Notes: generated by a model from the sequence alone, not told the origin. DNA of 64,000 bases from Alphaproteobacteria bacterium (GCA_021775955.1 JAJFGU010000004.1:248001-312000), one strand, 5' to 3'; shown: positions 27,369 to 36,876, counted from the stretch's first letter. A program made the numbers and translations.

Positions 27369-28235
27369 TCATTGCGGCGATAAAGGCTGTTCAATTTCCT
27401 GCCCTGCAACCGGCTCAAGACCCTGGGCAAGAAACCATTGTGTTATGTGGCTTTTGATAAGCCTAAGTGCATCGGGGTCAGGATGATCATTAACATTTTT
27501 AGACCGCAGCATATTATGATCCTTGCCAGGTAGAGCCTTCATATCATTTGTTGGATTAGGCAATTGCCGATAAAGCTCATCGACACCTGTTGCTATTACG
27601 TCTTCAGTTCCAACCATCAATAAAGCTGGCATTGTAATTCTATCAACAATTTCCAGCAAATTTGCTCTGGCATTCAGGCCGTAACTATCAAAGCAGGCCT
27701 TTGTATCAAGTCCTGAGGTATTATTACGCGTCATTACTTTTCCGACCCTCTTCCATATGCCACGGGTCGTTGAATCAAATGCTTCAGACAAAAGCTTTCT
27801 GGACACAGGCGGAGACAGAGCAACAACACGCTCTACGCTATCTGGACTGGATGCCGCATGCCAAAAGGCCGCGGTCCCCCCCAAGCTCCGGCCGTACAAA
27901 CTATAAACCCCATGCGCCCAGTCTTGCTGCTGGCCCCATTGGATAACATCATGAAGGTCATTGAAATGAGTAAACCATGTAAGATTATCTCCTAAGCCCT
28001 CACTAAAATTGCCGTGATGGGACGCATCAAAGAAAACGGTTGTATAGCCAAAGGCTTTTAATACGCTTAAGGCGGCTTGATTATGAGGGCCCAGAGCACC
28101 TTCATACATCCCGTGATGACCATAGACCACACCCTGGCTGTTCTCAACTTCATCAACCCAGACCGCCAGTTTTAAACCGTGCCTGTTGGTAATGTGCGTA
28201 GTCGGTTCACGATACTCAGCGACATACTTTTCCAA
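27369..28235 (-). CDS. alpha/beta hydrolase
   Basis: The 288-residue protein has an alpha/beta hydrolase core: oxyanion region 'GVVYGHHGMYEGALG', nucleophile elbow 'SLYGRSLGGTAAFWHA' (Ser in GRSLGG), a late Asp in 'MLVGTEDVIATG' and His in 'LPGKDHNMLRS'. There is no signal peptide. The substrate is unknown. AGGAG lies upstream. It interrupts the usual popZ-valS adjacency and is somewhat more AT-rich than its neighbours. Confidence 0.82.
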   Translation of the reverse strand: MEKYVAEYREPTTHITNRHGLKLAVWVDEVENSQGVVYGHHGMYEGALGPHNQAALSVLKAFGYTTVFFDASHHGNFSEGLGDNLTWFTHFNDLHDVIQWGQQQDWAHGVYSLYGRSLGGTAAFWHAASSPDSVERVVALSPPVSRKLLSEAFDSTTRGIWKRVGKVMTRNNTSGLDTKACFDSYGLNARANLLEIVDRITMPALLMVGTEDVIATGVDELYRQLPNPTNDMKALPGKDHNMLRSKNVNDHPDPDALRLIKSHITQWFLAQGLEPVAGQEIEQPLSPQ

Positions 28236-28304
28236 AGCAAAACTCCTGTCAGTAGACAGGTATTTCTATAATAATTATGCAGTTCTGTCAAATAAAAGGA
28301 GATG

Positions 28305-28913
28305 CTAGTCGTCGATAGCTTGTTTGGAAATGCGCTCCAGCTCCTGCTGCAACAGGCGCTCCACCATCGGCGGCAGGTTCTTATCGACCCATTCACGCAG
28401 CATCGGTCGGACCAGTTCGCGGACTATATGCTCCAGCGTGACCCCGCCCGGCTCGACAGCCGTTTTCGTCGCCAGCTCGGCAAACGCTTCAAGCGCCGCG
28501 TTTTCGGCATTATCGGTTAAAATGGAATCGAGTTCTTCTGTGATATCCGGCTCTTGCATATCAACAACCACCTCTTCTACAGGCTCAGGGACAGGTTCCG
28601 GCGCGGGTTCAGGTTCGGGAGCAGCCTCTACTACTTCCGGTTCAGGCTCCGGCGCGGGCTCTTCCTCAACCTTGTCGGTTAATTCAACAACATCTTCTGC
28701 GGGTGCCTCGGGTTCTGGTTTCGGTTCAGGCTCAGGAGCAGCTTCCGCCGGCGCGGCGGGCGGTTCTTCAGGCGCAGCCTCTGCAGGCGCTTCCGCAGCA
28801 GCTTCTTCACCACCCTCAGCCTCTTCATCGTCGTCGGATATGATCTGACGAATGGACGATAGAATCTCTTCAATCGAGGGTTCTTCCTGCTCTGCTTCGC
28901 CTTCTTCTGCCAT
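28305..28913 (-). CDS. popZ: polar organizing protein PopZ (DUF2497)
   Basis: PopZ forms a polar matrix that anchors the chromosome origin (via ParB) and recruits cell-cycle signalling proteins. The 202-residue protein has the N-terminal helix 'EEPSIEEILSSIRQIISDDD', a long Pro/Glu/Ala-rich disordered linker and the conserved C-terminal oligomerisation region 'LEHIVRELVRPMLREWVDKN' then 'LPPMVERLLQQELERIS'. This architecture is that of Caulobacter PopZ. It lies between tolC and valS, as in relatives. Confidence 0.92.
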   Translation of the reverse strand: MAEEGEAEQEEPSIEEILSSIRQIISDDDEEAEGGEEAAAEAPAEAAPEEPPAAPAEAAPEPEPKPEPEAPAEDVVELTDKVEEEPAPEPEPEVVEAAPEPEPAPEPVPEPVEEVVVDMQEPDITEELDSILTDNAENAALEAFAELATKTAVEPGGVTLEHIVRELVRPMLREWVDKNLPPMVERLLQQELERISKQAIDD

Positions 28914-29008
28914 GTATGAAAATTATTCCTTAATAGACTTAATAGAATCGTAACCGGAGTCCCAACTAAATCAGTTTCTTATATTGCCGCCACCTTGTCA
29001 AAGCCGGA

Positions 29009-30469
29009 TTACCTAGCTGGACCCACCCTATCCACACCCATATCAAAAACTTTCCAGGTGATTTCGTCCAAATGTTCATCCATATCGATGCCATCGCCCG
29101 CAAACCCTAGCCTTTCAGGTGTTAACAATCCCAAAGTCGTCGCCAGGGAAAAAAGGGCCACCACTTCATTACGCTGCGCACTCACCAGCGCTGCTTCGGC
29201 ATCCAAAAGCTCCTGATCGGCATCCAGCGCATCCAAAATTGTGCGCTGCCCCACTTCCGTTTCAGCCCGGACCCCTTCCTGGGCTACTTTTTGCGCCCGA
29301 ACCTGTGCTTCGCGTGAACGGATTTCCGCCCGGGCCACATCCAGCGACTCCCAGTTGCGAATGGCCTCCTGCCGCGCCTGACGGCGGGCTTCCAAAATCT
29401 GAATATAGCGCTGATTGGCGGTTTGCTTGGCCTGACGGACACGCGAGCGCACCGCGCCCGCCTGATACAGCGGAATAGAAGCTGACAGCCCAATTGTTTT
29501 GGCTGTTTGCTCCTCGATCAGGCCCGGCGTGGGGTCCAGCGTACGGTTCCACGAACCTGAAAGACTGATCTCCGGTAGCAATTCACCAAAAACATCGTCA
29601 ACATCCTCTTCCGAAGCTTTATGCGCATAGGTTGCCGCTAAGACATCCGGGTTGTGCTGCTCTGCCAGATCCAGAATTTCACTGTAATGATCCGGTAAAT
29701 CCAGCATCACTCCCGGCTCCTGCAAATCCCCGGCCGGCATACCGACCACCTGTTCGAACACCGCCTGAACGCTGCGCAAATCGCCGCGCGCCGTCACCGC
29801 ATCGGCATCGGCCTTGGCAAGCCGTGCTTCGGCCTGCGATACATCGGTGCGTGTTAACTCCCCAACCTCAAAGCGATTCTGCGTGGCTTCCAATTGCCGA
29901 GCAATCACTTCACGATTGTTCCAGCTGAGATCAAACAATGCCTGATCACGCAAAACATCCATAAACGCCGTCACCGCTTCGAGTAAAATATTTTGCTCTA
30001 TCGCCTTTAGAGCCTGGGTCCGCGCCCGGATGGTATAACGCGCCGCCGCCATTTCCGACACTGTTTGCCCGCCACGATATAATGGCTGGCTAACCGACAC
30101 GGCCACATCCTTGGCGGTCGAGCCATCCCCGCCGCCGCTGCCACTGCCGCCAAAATTGCTCCCCTCCAGATCGGAAGATGTAATGCTGGCATCCGCGCTC
30201 ACTGATGGCTTCCATCCGGCCATCGCCTGCGGCAATTGTTCATGTGTGGCCCTCAACTCCATACGCGCCGCGCGGATGGTTGGGTTGCCGAGATAAGCCT
30301 TGTGCAACACCGCTTCCAAAGTTTGTTTTGGTTTTTGATAGGCCTTGGGCTTTTCTTCTGCCTGCCCGTAAGAAATTGTGACCAACGCAAACCCAAGCAC
30401 CAAAACGCTCATAAGAGCGCCGAGTAGAATCGTGATTCCTCTTTGTCGCTCCGGTGTGGCGCGTGTCAT
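29009..30469 (-). CDS. tolC: TolC family outer membrane efflux protein
   Basis: This is a 486-residue outer-membrane channel for type I secretion or efflux. A membrane-targeting segment ('ITILLGALMSVLVLGFALV') is followed by two OEP repeats: 'TLEAVLHKAYLGNPTIRAARMELRA' split across the first helix, and 'QHNPDVLAATYAHKASEEDV' in the second. Between are 'SVSQPLYRGGQTVSEMAAAR' and 'SASIPLYQAGAVRSRVRQA', the paired barrel strands. The pcm gene lies immediately upstream. Confidence 0.93.
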   Translation of the reverse strand: MTRATPERQRGITILLGALMSVLVLGFALVTISYGQAEEKPKAYQKPKQTLEAVLHKAYLGNPTIRAARMELRATHEQLPQAMAGWKPSVSADASITSSDLEGSNFGGSGSGGGDGSTAKDVAVSVSQPLYRGGQTVSEMAAARYTIRARTQALKAIEQNILLEAVTAFMDVLRDQALFDLSWNNREVIARQLEATQNRFEVGELTRTDVSQAEARLAKADADAVTARGDLRSVQAVFEQVVGMPAGDLQEPGVMLDLPDHYSEILDLAEQHNPDVLAATYAHKASEEDVDDVFGELLPEISLSGSWNRTLDPTPGLIEEQTAKTIGLSASIPLYQAGAVRSRVRQAKQTANQRYIQILEARRQARQEAIRNWESLDVARAEIRSREAQVRAQKVAQEGVRAETEVGQRTILDALDADQELLDAEAALVSAQRNEVVALFSLATTLGLLTPERLGFAGDGIDMDEHLDEITWKVFDMGVDRVGPAR

Positions 30470-30503
30470 TTGTAATCCATTAATCGAAATTCGTTAGCGG
30501 TTG

Positions 30504-31166
30504 CTAAAAAGTAAAGGTGGGTTTGGGCGCAAAGCCCGGCAGGTAAGGAGAACCTGCACTAAACAGATTATACGACGAAAACTGTCCTTCGCCAAGGTTT
30601 TGCACAAGGGTGACCTGTCCCATCATCTCTCCTGGCTTTTTAACTATGGTAATTAAGCGCCCCTGCGGGGTTAATTGCTCCACAATATGCACTGGAATTT
30701 CACTCACGGCGCCATTCATAACAATCAGGCTGAACGGCTCGTTTTCGGGGTTTCCTTTGGCCAACTTATCCTTGATTGCCACGACATTACACACATCCAG
30801 TTCTTGCCATAAGGATGCCGCCTTATCGAGGTAAACCTTGCTTTCCTCCAGCGCCACCACCGTGGTCACCATGGACGATAAAATCGCCGCCGAATAGCCG
30901 GTTGCGCCGCCAATATCCAGCGCCACATCATCGGAAACAGGCCGTACAGCCTGAATCATCTTGGCATGGGTGATCGGCTCGAGCAGAAAACGCCCGCCAC
31001 CAATCGGTAGATCTTCGTCCGAATAGGCGACATTTTGCATGTTTTTGGGTACGAATTTTTCCCGTGGCACGCTCTGGAACGCATCGAGGATTTCCCCGAC
31101 ATTGACCCCGGCTGTGTGGATTTGCCCATCCACCATATTCGTTCGCGCTTGTGAAAAATCAACCAT
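30504..31166 (-). CDS. pcm: protein-L-isoaspartate O-methyltransferase family protein
   Basis: The 220-residue SAM-dependent methyltransferase shows 'REKFVPKNMQNVAYSDEDLP', the SAM-binding 'VALDIGGATGYSAAILSSM' and 'EPITHAKMIQAVRPV'. The canonical family repairs isoaspartyl residues in damaged proteins. The usual GSG glycine motif reads 'GGATGY', a variation seen in the alphaproteobacterial branch next to tolC, so activity on isoaspartate is probable but not certain. Confidence 0.85.
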   Translation of the reverse strand: MVDFSQARTNMVDGQIHTAGVNVGEILDAFQSVPREKFVPKNMQNVAYSDEDLPIGGGRFLLEPITHAKMIQAVRPVSDDVALDIGGATGYSAAILSSMVTTVVALEESKVYLDKAASLWQELDVCNVVAIKDKLAKGNPENEPFSLIVMNGAVSEIPVHIVEQLTPQGRLITIVKKPGEMMGQVTLVQNLGEGQFSSYNLFSAGSPYLPGFAPKPTFTF

Positions 31167-31266
31167 GAGAGCCCTTGGGGAAAATCGTTCCAGACCCCCT
31201 AAACTACCGAAATTTCAGGGAATTGGCTAGATATTTATAAACAGGCGCATACAGGGTCAAGATGAA

Positions 31267-31340
31267 TGGAGGCACGGGCCGGAGTCGAACCGGCGTACAC
31301 GGATTTGCAATCCGCTGCATAGCCACTCTGCCACCGCGCC
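31267..31340 (-). tRNA. tRNA-Cys (GCA)
   Basis: The minus strand folds as a cloverleaf: acceptor GGCGCGG/CCGTGCC, anticodon loop around GCA (ATTGCAAA), T-arm GCCGG TTCGACT CCGGC, and an encoded CCA end. Confidence 0.97.
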
Positions 31341-31395
31341 ATCCGCTACGATCAATAGAAGATAAGCGCTTTATAAGTCAACGCCTTAAATAAAC

Positions 31396-31425
31396 TTGAC
31401 ATAACCTTTTCAGCCCTGCTATAAC
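31396..31425 (+). promoter_or_regulatory. sigma70-type promoter, possibly giving a leaderless mRNA
   Basis: TTGACA (31396-31401), 18 nt, TATAAC (31420-31425). Transcription would start near 31432, only a few bases before the ATG at 31438. Confidence 0.65.
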
Positions 31426-31437
31426 TTTCCCTTTTAT

Positions 31438-32421
31438 ATGGTAACCATCGACATGAACCTCAAGTCAAAATTCAAAGAACACAGTATGGAGGTCCAGTTT
31501 TGGGCCTATGAGGGCGGTAATATCAATGCCTCGATCGCCGGCAGCGGCGGGTATAAAGAATTCTGGAATAATGTTACAGGCCAGGACATTGCCACGCTCG
31601 CTTCCAGTTACCCCGATGCCACAGCAGCAGTTCTGATCGGCACGGTTGTTGTTGCCGCACCTGTGCTGCGCGCCGCCACCAAAAACACGAATACACTAAA
31701 CGTGATTGATAGCGCCACGGCCCTTACCTCTGTCGGTATTCTCGGCTACACCCTGACCCAGGATGCTAGCTGGATTACGACCTCCGCCTCTTCTTTTGTT
31801 GTCGGTTCGTCCTTCCTGCGTTTTTCACAGGATAATCCATTTTTCCTGAAAGCGGGTGGACTGGCTCTGGCTGCTGGCGGCGTTTTTCTTACGGCCTTCG
31901 GCATTGAGTCCGGCGTACAGCACATCGCAACACAAGAAAATATCGACACTACAAAACTGGCACTTGATTTCCTAACCACAACAACCGGCGGTTATGTGAC
32001 CTCGGCCAGCCTGCTAACCTATGAAGGTGGTATTTATGAATCGCAGGCCTATGAAGACAAGAACAAAAGTGAGAACACCTGGTCGGAACAATTGACACAT
32101 CCGATCAATGGCAATTTGTCCAGGCTCTTTACAAAATACGTTGATGCACCGGTGCAGAAAATAAATGATATGGCCAAAAAAACAATGCTCAGCTACATCC
32201 CCGAACGCATCAGAAATACCCAACCCTTCGCCACCAGCATGTGGGGCCGTCTGCCTTGGCGCATTATGACAGGGATCACAGCCATTTATTCAGGGGATTA
32301 TGCCTTTGCACTATCCAATGCCGGATGGGGCGTCGGCGATACGGCGATAGGCTCTATAGACTGGGAAGGCACAAATAAAGATCAGAAAAGCACAACACAG
32401 CCAAATCAAACCCTCAGCTAG
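31438..32421 (+). CDS. hypothetical membrane protein
   Basis: No family is recognised in this 327-residue protein. Several hydrophobic segments are seen: 'AAVLIGTVVVAAPVLRAA', 'ALTSVGILGYTLTQDA', 'SFVVGSSFLRF', 'AGGLALAAGGVFLTAFGI' and 'GITAIYSGDYAFALSNAGWG'. The N-terminus reads 'MVTIDMNLKSKFKEHSMEVQ'. The first ATG has no ribosome site and lies at the predicted transcript start, so leaderless translation or use of ATG 31453 are both possible. It lies between tRNA-Cys and tRNA-Asn. Confidence 0.65.
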   Translation: MVTIDMNLKSKFKEHSMEVQFWAYEGGNINASIAGSGGYKEFWNNVTGQDIATLASSYPDATAAVLIGTVVVAAPVLRAATKNTNTLNVIDSATALTSVGILGYTLTQDASWITTSASSFVVGSSFLRFSQDNPFFLKAGGLALAAGGVFLTAFGIESGVQHIATQENIDTTKLALDFLTTTTGGYVTSASLLTYEGGIYESQAYEDKNKSENTWSEQLTHPINGNLSRLFTKYVDAPVQKINDMAKKTMLSYIPERIRNTQPFATSMWGRLPWRIMTGITAIYSGDYAFALSNAGWGVGDTAIGSIDWEGTNKDQKSTTQPNQTLS

Positions 32422-32479
32422 CATTCTTTGAAATTGACTTTGATTCCGCTTTCTGTTTTCTGTATTCTTCTTCTGGTGT

Positions 32480-32554
<75 letters not shown>

Positions 32555-32956
32555 CTTAGATTTTCTTACGCGAATGAAATGAGCTTAGAAAACCAAGTGC
32601 CGCGCCGTAGTGAGTGAAACGAACAAAGGCGGGTTGGTGTAAGTCGCACCGTAGCCCGAGGGCCCAGGAGAGCGGTTCGACAAGGGGTCAAAGCACCCAT
32701 GAATTTGACAATTTACCCTAAACCCTCTACTAATGCGGCAGAGTTTGGCAAAAGCCCTCTATTAAGACGATTTTTTTTGAAAAAAATGTCTGCCTGCTAC
32801 GGCAATGCGTGAGAGCATACAAGACCTCACCTCTTTCAGCGAAGTTTAACTTTATAGTTTTTGCGCCTATTCAGGCTTTGAAATGCGACCCTTGCATTGC
32901 GCGGGGTGCACGCATGAACGCATCTACATAAGCGTTTATATAAAAGAGGTGTAAAT
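32555..32956 (+). promoter_or_regulatory. 402-bp gap: repeat remnant, promoter and long leader of the Mur-ligase-like gene
   Basis: The first part (about 32600-32680) resembles the CCGCGCCGTAG...GGCGGGT end of the repeat at 45622-45726. A promoter TTGACA (32705-32710), 17 nt, TACTAA (32728-32733) faces the Mur-ligase-like gene and implies a leader of about 215 nt. The leader contains a T8/A7 inverted stretch near 32770-32790 and GAGGTG before the ATG. No small gene is evident. Confidence 0.45.
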
Positions 32957-34066
32957 ATGCCCGCCGTTACTTTTCCAAAGATAGAACCGAAAACACAATC
33001 TCACGTTAAAAAACACAGCCCTTTGAGACATCCATCTCTGGACTTATATGTTATTGGCCTTACGGGAACAAACGGGAAAACCACAACAGCATACTTAATT
33101 GGCGAAGTCCTGAAAGCCGCCGGACACGACCCCTTTGTTCTGGGGACATTCAATTCAGGAAACAAGGACCTCTCTACGCCCGAGCCACAAGATATTTTGC
33201 GGTTTATGGAGGAACATTTAGATCAAGGGGGAACACATTTTGTAATGGAGGTAACATCTGAAGGTATAGATCAGGATCGGCTCTTGGGTATAGATTTCGA
33301 TCTAAAACTCCTTACGAATATTACAGAAGATCATTTAGACTATCATAAAACATTCCAACACTATCAAAAAGCAAAGTTAGGTTTTATGAGTGAGGGACAC
33401 GCACATAAAATTTACCCCAAACACTTTAAAACAGAACCAATCAATTTTACGACTCAGCTTTTGGGTGATTTTAATCTTTTAAACATCAAAGCCGCAGCGA
33501 CCGCACTCCGGTATATGGGTATTTCCGAATACCATATTCAAAAAACATTATCTTTATGTCCGTCACCAAGAGGACGTCTGGAAAGCGTTGATGAAGAGCA
33601 ACCGTATCTGGTGCTGATCGACTATGCCCATACGGCAGATGGCCTCCTGAATGTGTTAAATACTGTTAAAAAAGTTGCCGTAAACAGAAAAGGACGTCTT
33701 TTGGTTCTCTTTGGATGCGGCGGCGACCGGGACCCTGGGAAACGTCCAAAAATGGGAAAGATAGCCAGCGATATTGCTGATTTTCTGGTCGTCACAGACG
33801 ACAATCCCCGATCAGAAGATAGCCAGGACATTATAACCGAAATACTTGAGGGCACAGACTCCGATTTTTCTCAATATGTTGTGATCCCAAACAGGAAAGA
33901 AGCCATTAAATTCATTGTGAATAAAGCTCAGAAAAATGATGTCGTAATTCTGGCTGGAAAAGGACACGAAACATACCAGGTTCTGAAGTCAGAAACGATT
34001 CATTTTGATGACTGTGAAGAAGCAGAAAGCGCTATATTAGCGCGACAAAAAACAAGCCTTCATTAA
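32957..34066 (+). CDS. shortened MurE-like Mur ligase lacking the N-terminal domain
   Basis: This 369-residue protein has the MurE central and C-terminal motifs: P-loop GTNGKTTT (37-44), 'EVTSEGI', 'TNITEDHLDYH', 'YQKAK', 'LLGDFNLLNIKAAA', 'GRLESV', 'DYAHTADGL', 'FGCGGDRDPGKRPKMG', 'DNPRSEDSQDI' and 'GKGHETYQ'. DNPR is the meso-diaminopimelate signature of MurE. The ~90-residue N-terminal UDP-binding domain is missing, and the middle domain is cut between YQKAK and LLGDFN (about 30 residues instead of about 80), removing the usual N-x-D-D motif. The gene is AT-rich and isolated. It could be a ligase for a non-UDP acceptor, or a degenerate paralogue; the frame is intact and motifs are well preserved. 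Confidence 0.82.
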   Translation: MPAVTFPKIEPKTQSHVKKHSPLRHPSLDLYVIGLTGTNGKTTTAYLIGEVLKAAGHDPFVLGTFNSGNKDLSTPEPQDILRFMEEHLDQGGTHFVMEVTSEGIDQDRLLGIDFDLKLLTNITEDHLDYHKTFQHYQKAKLGFMSEGHAHKIYPKHFKTEPINFTTQLLGDFNLLNIKAAATALRYMGISEYHIQKTLSLCPSPRGRLESVDEEQPYLVLIDYAHTADGLLNVLNTVKKVAVNRKGRLLVLFGCGGDRDPGKRPKMGKIASDIADFLVVTDDNPRSEDSQDIITEILEGTDSDFSQYVVIPNRKEAIKFIVNKAQKNDVVILAGKGHETYQVLKSETIHFDDCEEAESAILARQKTSLH

Positions 34067-34169
34067 TGGCAATGACACATTTAGAGTAAGAATGTTTGTT
34101 ACTTACCAAAGCCCACAAATCTGATGCACAGGACTGATACATAAATTTAAAAACACAGGAAACGCTTCC

Positions 34170-34637
34170 CTAACCCCTGCCGCGATAAGGCGGCACATCC
34201 TGCTCCGGTATCCACACGTCCTCCGGCTGTTTACCGGTCTGGTAAAACACATCAATCGGCATGCCGCCGCGCGGATACCAATAGCCGCCGATACGCAGCC
34301 ATTGCGGCTCGATTTCAGCTACCAGACAATTAGCGATCGTGAGCGTACAATCTTCATGAAACGCGCCATGGTTTCGGAATGATCCTAAAAATAATTTCAG
34401 CGATTTGCTTTCCACCAGCCACTCCCCCGGCACATAATCAATCATCAGATGCGCAAAATCAGGCGCCCCGGTAATCGGACAAAGCGAGGTAAATTCCGGC
34501 GTGGTAAAACGCACATTATACAGCTTGCCCTTTTGCGGATTGGGCACGCGCTCAATCACCGCCTCATCCGGGTTTTGTGGCAATTCGCTTTTCCCGCCGA
34601 GCTGACTTAAACCCTCATATATATTTTCGCCACTCAT
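34170..34637 (-). CDS. queF: 7-cyano-7-deazaguanine reductase QueF (short type)
   Basis: QueF reduces preQ0 to preQ1 with NADPH. The 155-residue protein (start '[20 protein letters not shown]' after AAGGGGG) has the catalytic Cys in '[18 protein letters not shown]' and the substrate Glu/His segment '[12 protein letters not shown]'. This is the single-domain type. Its ATG overlaps the stop of the acetyltransferase gene (ATGA), placing it last in the que operon. Confidence 0.95.
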   Translation of the reverse strand: MSGENIYEGLSQLGGKSELPQNPDEAVIERVPNPQKGKLYNVRFTTPEFTSLCPITGAPDFAHLMIDYVPGEWLVESKSLKLFLGSFRNHGAFHEDCTLTIANCLVAEIEPQWLRIGGYWYPRGGMPIDVFYQTGKQPEDVWIPEQDVPPYRGRG

Positions 34638-35101
34638 TTTGCGCCCCCTTTGATATCTCTTACAAAAGGAATGAAACCACTTTTTTGCCAACCACACTCC
34701 ACATAACAGGATTGAGCGGTCAAATTATTAGAGTCAGTCTCAAGCTTTAAACGAGCAATATTTTGCTTTGCCGCTTCCTTTTCAACAGCCGCAATAAGAC
34801 CTTTGGTTATACCCATACGGCGAAACTCTGGATCAACATACAGATCATTCAAAATCCATATAGGCTCAGCCAAAAAAGAACTAAAGCTATGATATATATT
34901 GGCAAAACCGACTGAATCTCCTTCGTTTCCTTCTGCAAGAAATGTAATCACTTCGTCATTTTCAAGGCGCTCCTTTATAAAAGCGCGTGAAGCTTCCAGA
35001 TCACTATCCCGTTCATAAAAAACCCGGTAAGCATCAAAAAGTGCAGCCACTTTATCGATTTCAGAAACATCGATTATTCTTATTGCTACACCTTCTTCCA
35101 T
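34634..35101 (-). CDS. GNAT family N-acetyltransferase inside the que operon
   Basis: The 155-residue protein has the GNAT fold: '[20 protein letters not shown]', '[20 protein letters not shown]' (the acetyl-CoA loop, with R-x-x-G-I-x-K in place of the usual Q/R-x-x-G-x-G/A) and '[20 protein letters not shown]'. It starts at an ATG sharing one base with the queE stop and ends with an ATGA overlap into queF, so it is translationally embedded in the queuosine operon. It is not a known queuosine enzyme; its substrate is unknown. Confidence 0.85.
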   Translation of the reverse strand: MEEGVAIRIIDVSEIDKVAALFDAYRVFYERDSDLEASRAFIKERLENDEVITFLAEGNEGDSVGFANIYHSFSSFLAEPIWILNDLYVDPEFRRMGITKGLIAAVEKEAAKQNIARLKLETDSNNLTAQSCYVECGWQKSGFIPFVRDIKGGAK

Positions 35102-35808
35102 CAAACGCCCCTTTCATTTCCCCACAGCATCACGTGGAGCTGCGGCAAAACACTGACATCAAACCACTGATCGCTATGCACTTTTTCGATCAGCCATTTC
35201 ATGCGCGCATTCAAACCACTCATATCAACATCGCGTGACGACGCCGTGTGATTGCCCGGCTGTAAATACATCGGCAATTGCGGATAAAGCCGGCCTGCTT
35301 CTTTCGCATAGGCGTAATCCTTTTCATCAAAGACGATAATCTTCATCGATATCGCCGGCCCCTGCCCGGCTGCCGCAAGACATTCATCAAACGCGACCCA
35401 ATCGGTTTTCATCCCGCTTGATGGCGGCTTGGGCGAAAGCGTCAGCACATCAAGATCAGCAAACCAGTCTTGCGCAATGGACCCTTGCGTCTCCAGCGCA
35501 AAGCGGTAACCGCTCTTCTTTCCAAGAGCGATCAACGGCCCCAACGGCTGGATCGCCGGATTGCCGCCGGTCAGCGTCACCATCAGCGGCTTATCTGACA
35601 GCGCCCTTACCTTCGCAAAAACATCTTCCGCGCTCATGGGCCGCCAGTCCTTGCGGAACTCGCTATCCACCGCAAACGGCGTGTCGCACCATGTGCAGCG
35701 GTAATCACAGCCACCCGTGCGCACAAAAACACTCGGCTGACCGATCACAGCGCCCTCGCCCTGAATGGTCGGCCCAAAAATTTCACTGATGCGGATATCT
35801 TTTTTCAT
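35101..35808 (-). CDS. queE: 7-carboxy-7-deazaguanine synthase QueE
   Basis: This radical SAM enzyme converts carboxytetrahydropterin to carboxydeazaguanine. The 235-residue protein shows '[20 protein letters not shown]', the cluster motif '[16 protein letters not shown]' (C-x3-C-x2-C) and '[18 protein letters not shown]'. It overlaps queD by 4 bp (35805-35808) and abuts the acetyltransferase gene, all on one strand. Confidence 0.95.
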   Translation of the reverse strand: MKKDIRISEIFGPTIQGEGAVIGQPSVFVRTGGCDYRCTWCDTPFAVDSEFRKDWRPMSAEDVFAKVRALSDKPLMVTLTGGNPAIQPLGPLIALGKKSGYRFALETQGSIAQDWFADLDVLTLSPKPPSSGMKTDWVAFDECLAAAGQGPAISMKIIVFDEKDYAYAKEAGRLYPQLPMYLQPGNHTASSRDVDMSGLNARMKWLIEKVHSDQWFDVSVLPQLHVMLWGNERGV

Positions 35809-36164
35809 CCTCGATACTCCGCCCAGGTCTTCGGTGTTTCGCTAATCCGAACCGCCGATACTTCCGGCCACTTGCCCTTACACCAGTCGTAAAAATGCCG
35901 CGCTATGTGTTCCGCCGTCGTAGCGTCATCACCCAGCACATCATTCAGATGCCGGTGATCAATTTTTTCATCGATATAGGCTTTCAAATCATCCAGCTCG
36001 CGGTAATCGCGCACGAACCCGGCCGCGTTTAAACTCTCGCCGCGCAGCTCAACCTCAACAATATAATTATGCCCGTGCAAGCGCGCGCAAGGGTGATCGG
36101 CGGCAAGACCTTTCAACTCATGCGAAGCGGAGAAATGATATTGCTTGGAAATCGTATACATCAC
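35805..36164 (-). CDS. queD: 6-carboxytetrahydropterin synthase QueD
   Basis: The 119-residue protein carries the zinc-binding and catalytic His/Cys set of QueD: '[11 protein letters not shown]', '[17 protein letters not shown]' and the late '[10 protein letters not shown]' with '[13 protein letters not shown]'. It produces carboxytetrahydropterin from dihydroneopterin triphosphate. It overlaps queC and queE by 4 bp each. Confidence 0.95.
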   Translation of the reverse strand: MMYTISKQYHFSASHELKGLAADHPCARLHGHNYIVEVELRGESLNAAGFVRDYRELDDLKAYIDEKIDHRHLNDVLGDDATTAEHIARHFYDWCKGKWPEVSAVRISETPKTWAEYRG

Positions 36165-36868
36165 GCCGCCCTCTCTATAACGCCGCGCCAGTAATCGGGA
36201 TCATCATACTCCGTCGGGTCTTCCACCCCGGCCAGATCAAATGCCTCGCGCCGCTCAACACAGGTGCCGCAGCGCCCGCAATGCGTATCACCGCCTTTGT
36301 AACAAGACCATGTCTGATCAAACGGCACATTCAGAGCCGCGCCTTCGGCAGCAATATCGGCCTTGGTAAGATTCAAATACGGCGTATAAAGTTTAATCTC
36401 GCCCAGCCCCTCCAGTGCATGGCTCTGCATTTCCTCAAAGCTTTTTACAAAACCGGGCCGGCAATCGGGATATATAAAGTGATCGCCACCGTGAAATGCC
36501 GCCGCGACCGCATCCGCTTCTTGCGCGCTGGCAATCCCATACGCAATCGAGAGCATAATCGCGTTGCGATTGGGCACGACGGTGATTTTCATGGTGTCTT
36601 CGGCGTAATGCCCGTCCGGCACAGCGATATCATCGGTCAGCGCCGAGCCGCTTAAGCTCGCCCCGACATCGGAAATATCAATCACCGTATGCGGCACATT
36701 TAGATGCTCCGCACATAAAGCGGCGAATACCAGCTCCTTTTTATGGCGCTGGCCGTAATCAAATGAAATGAGTCCTGTGAGAGTCTGCTCTTCTGTATAA
36801 GAGGCGGCCACTTTATGGGCCAGAATGACGGAATCCAGTCCGCCGGAACATATTACGAGTGTTTTCAC
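36161..36868 (-). CDS. queC: 7-cyano-7-deazaguanine synthase QueC
   Basis: QueC makes preQ0 in an ATP-dependent step. The 235-residue protein begins with GTG ('MKTLVICSGGLDSVILAH') containing the SGGLDS PP-loop, and near the C-terminus has the zinc site 'CYKGGDTHCGRCGTCVERRE'. AAGGA precedes the GTG and is part of a preQ1 riboswitch. It is the first gene of queC-queD-queE-GNAT-queF. Confidence 0.95.
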   Translation of the reverse strand: MKTLVICSGGLDSVILAHKVAASYTEEQTLTGLISFDYGQRHKKELVFAALCAEHLNVPHTVIDISDVGASLSGSALTDDIAVPDGHYAEDTMKITVVPNRNAIMLSIAYGIASAQEADAVAAAFHGGDHFIYPDCRPGFVKSFEEMQSHALEGLGEIKLYTPYLNLTKADIAAEGAALNVPFDQTWSCYKGGDTHCGRCGTCVERREAFDLAGVEDPTEYDDPDYWRGVIERAA

Positions 36869-36876
36869 GTCTGGTG

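Noticed and set aside
28324-28848. Ser/Gly-rich open frame on the + strand
   Set aside because: It is the antisense of the Pro/Glu-rich popZ linker; composition is a mirror artefact and there is no ribosome site.
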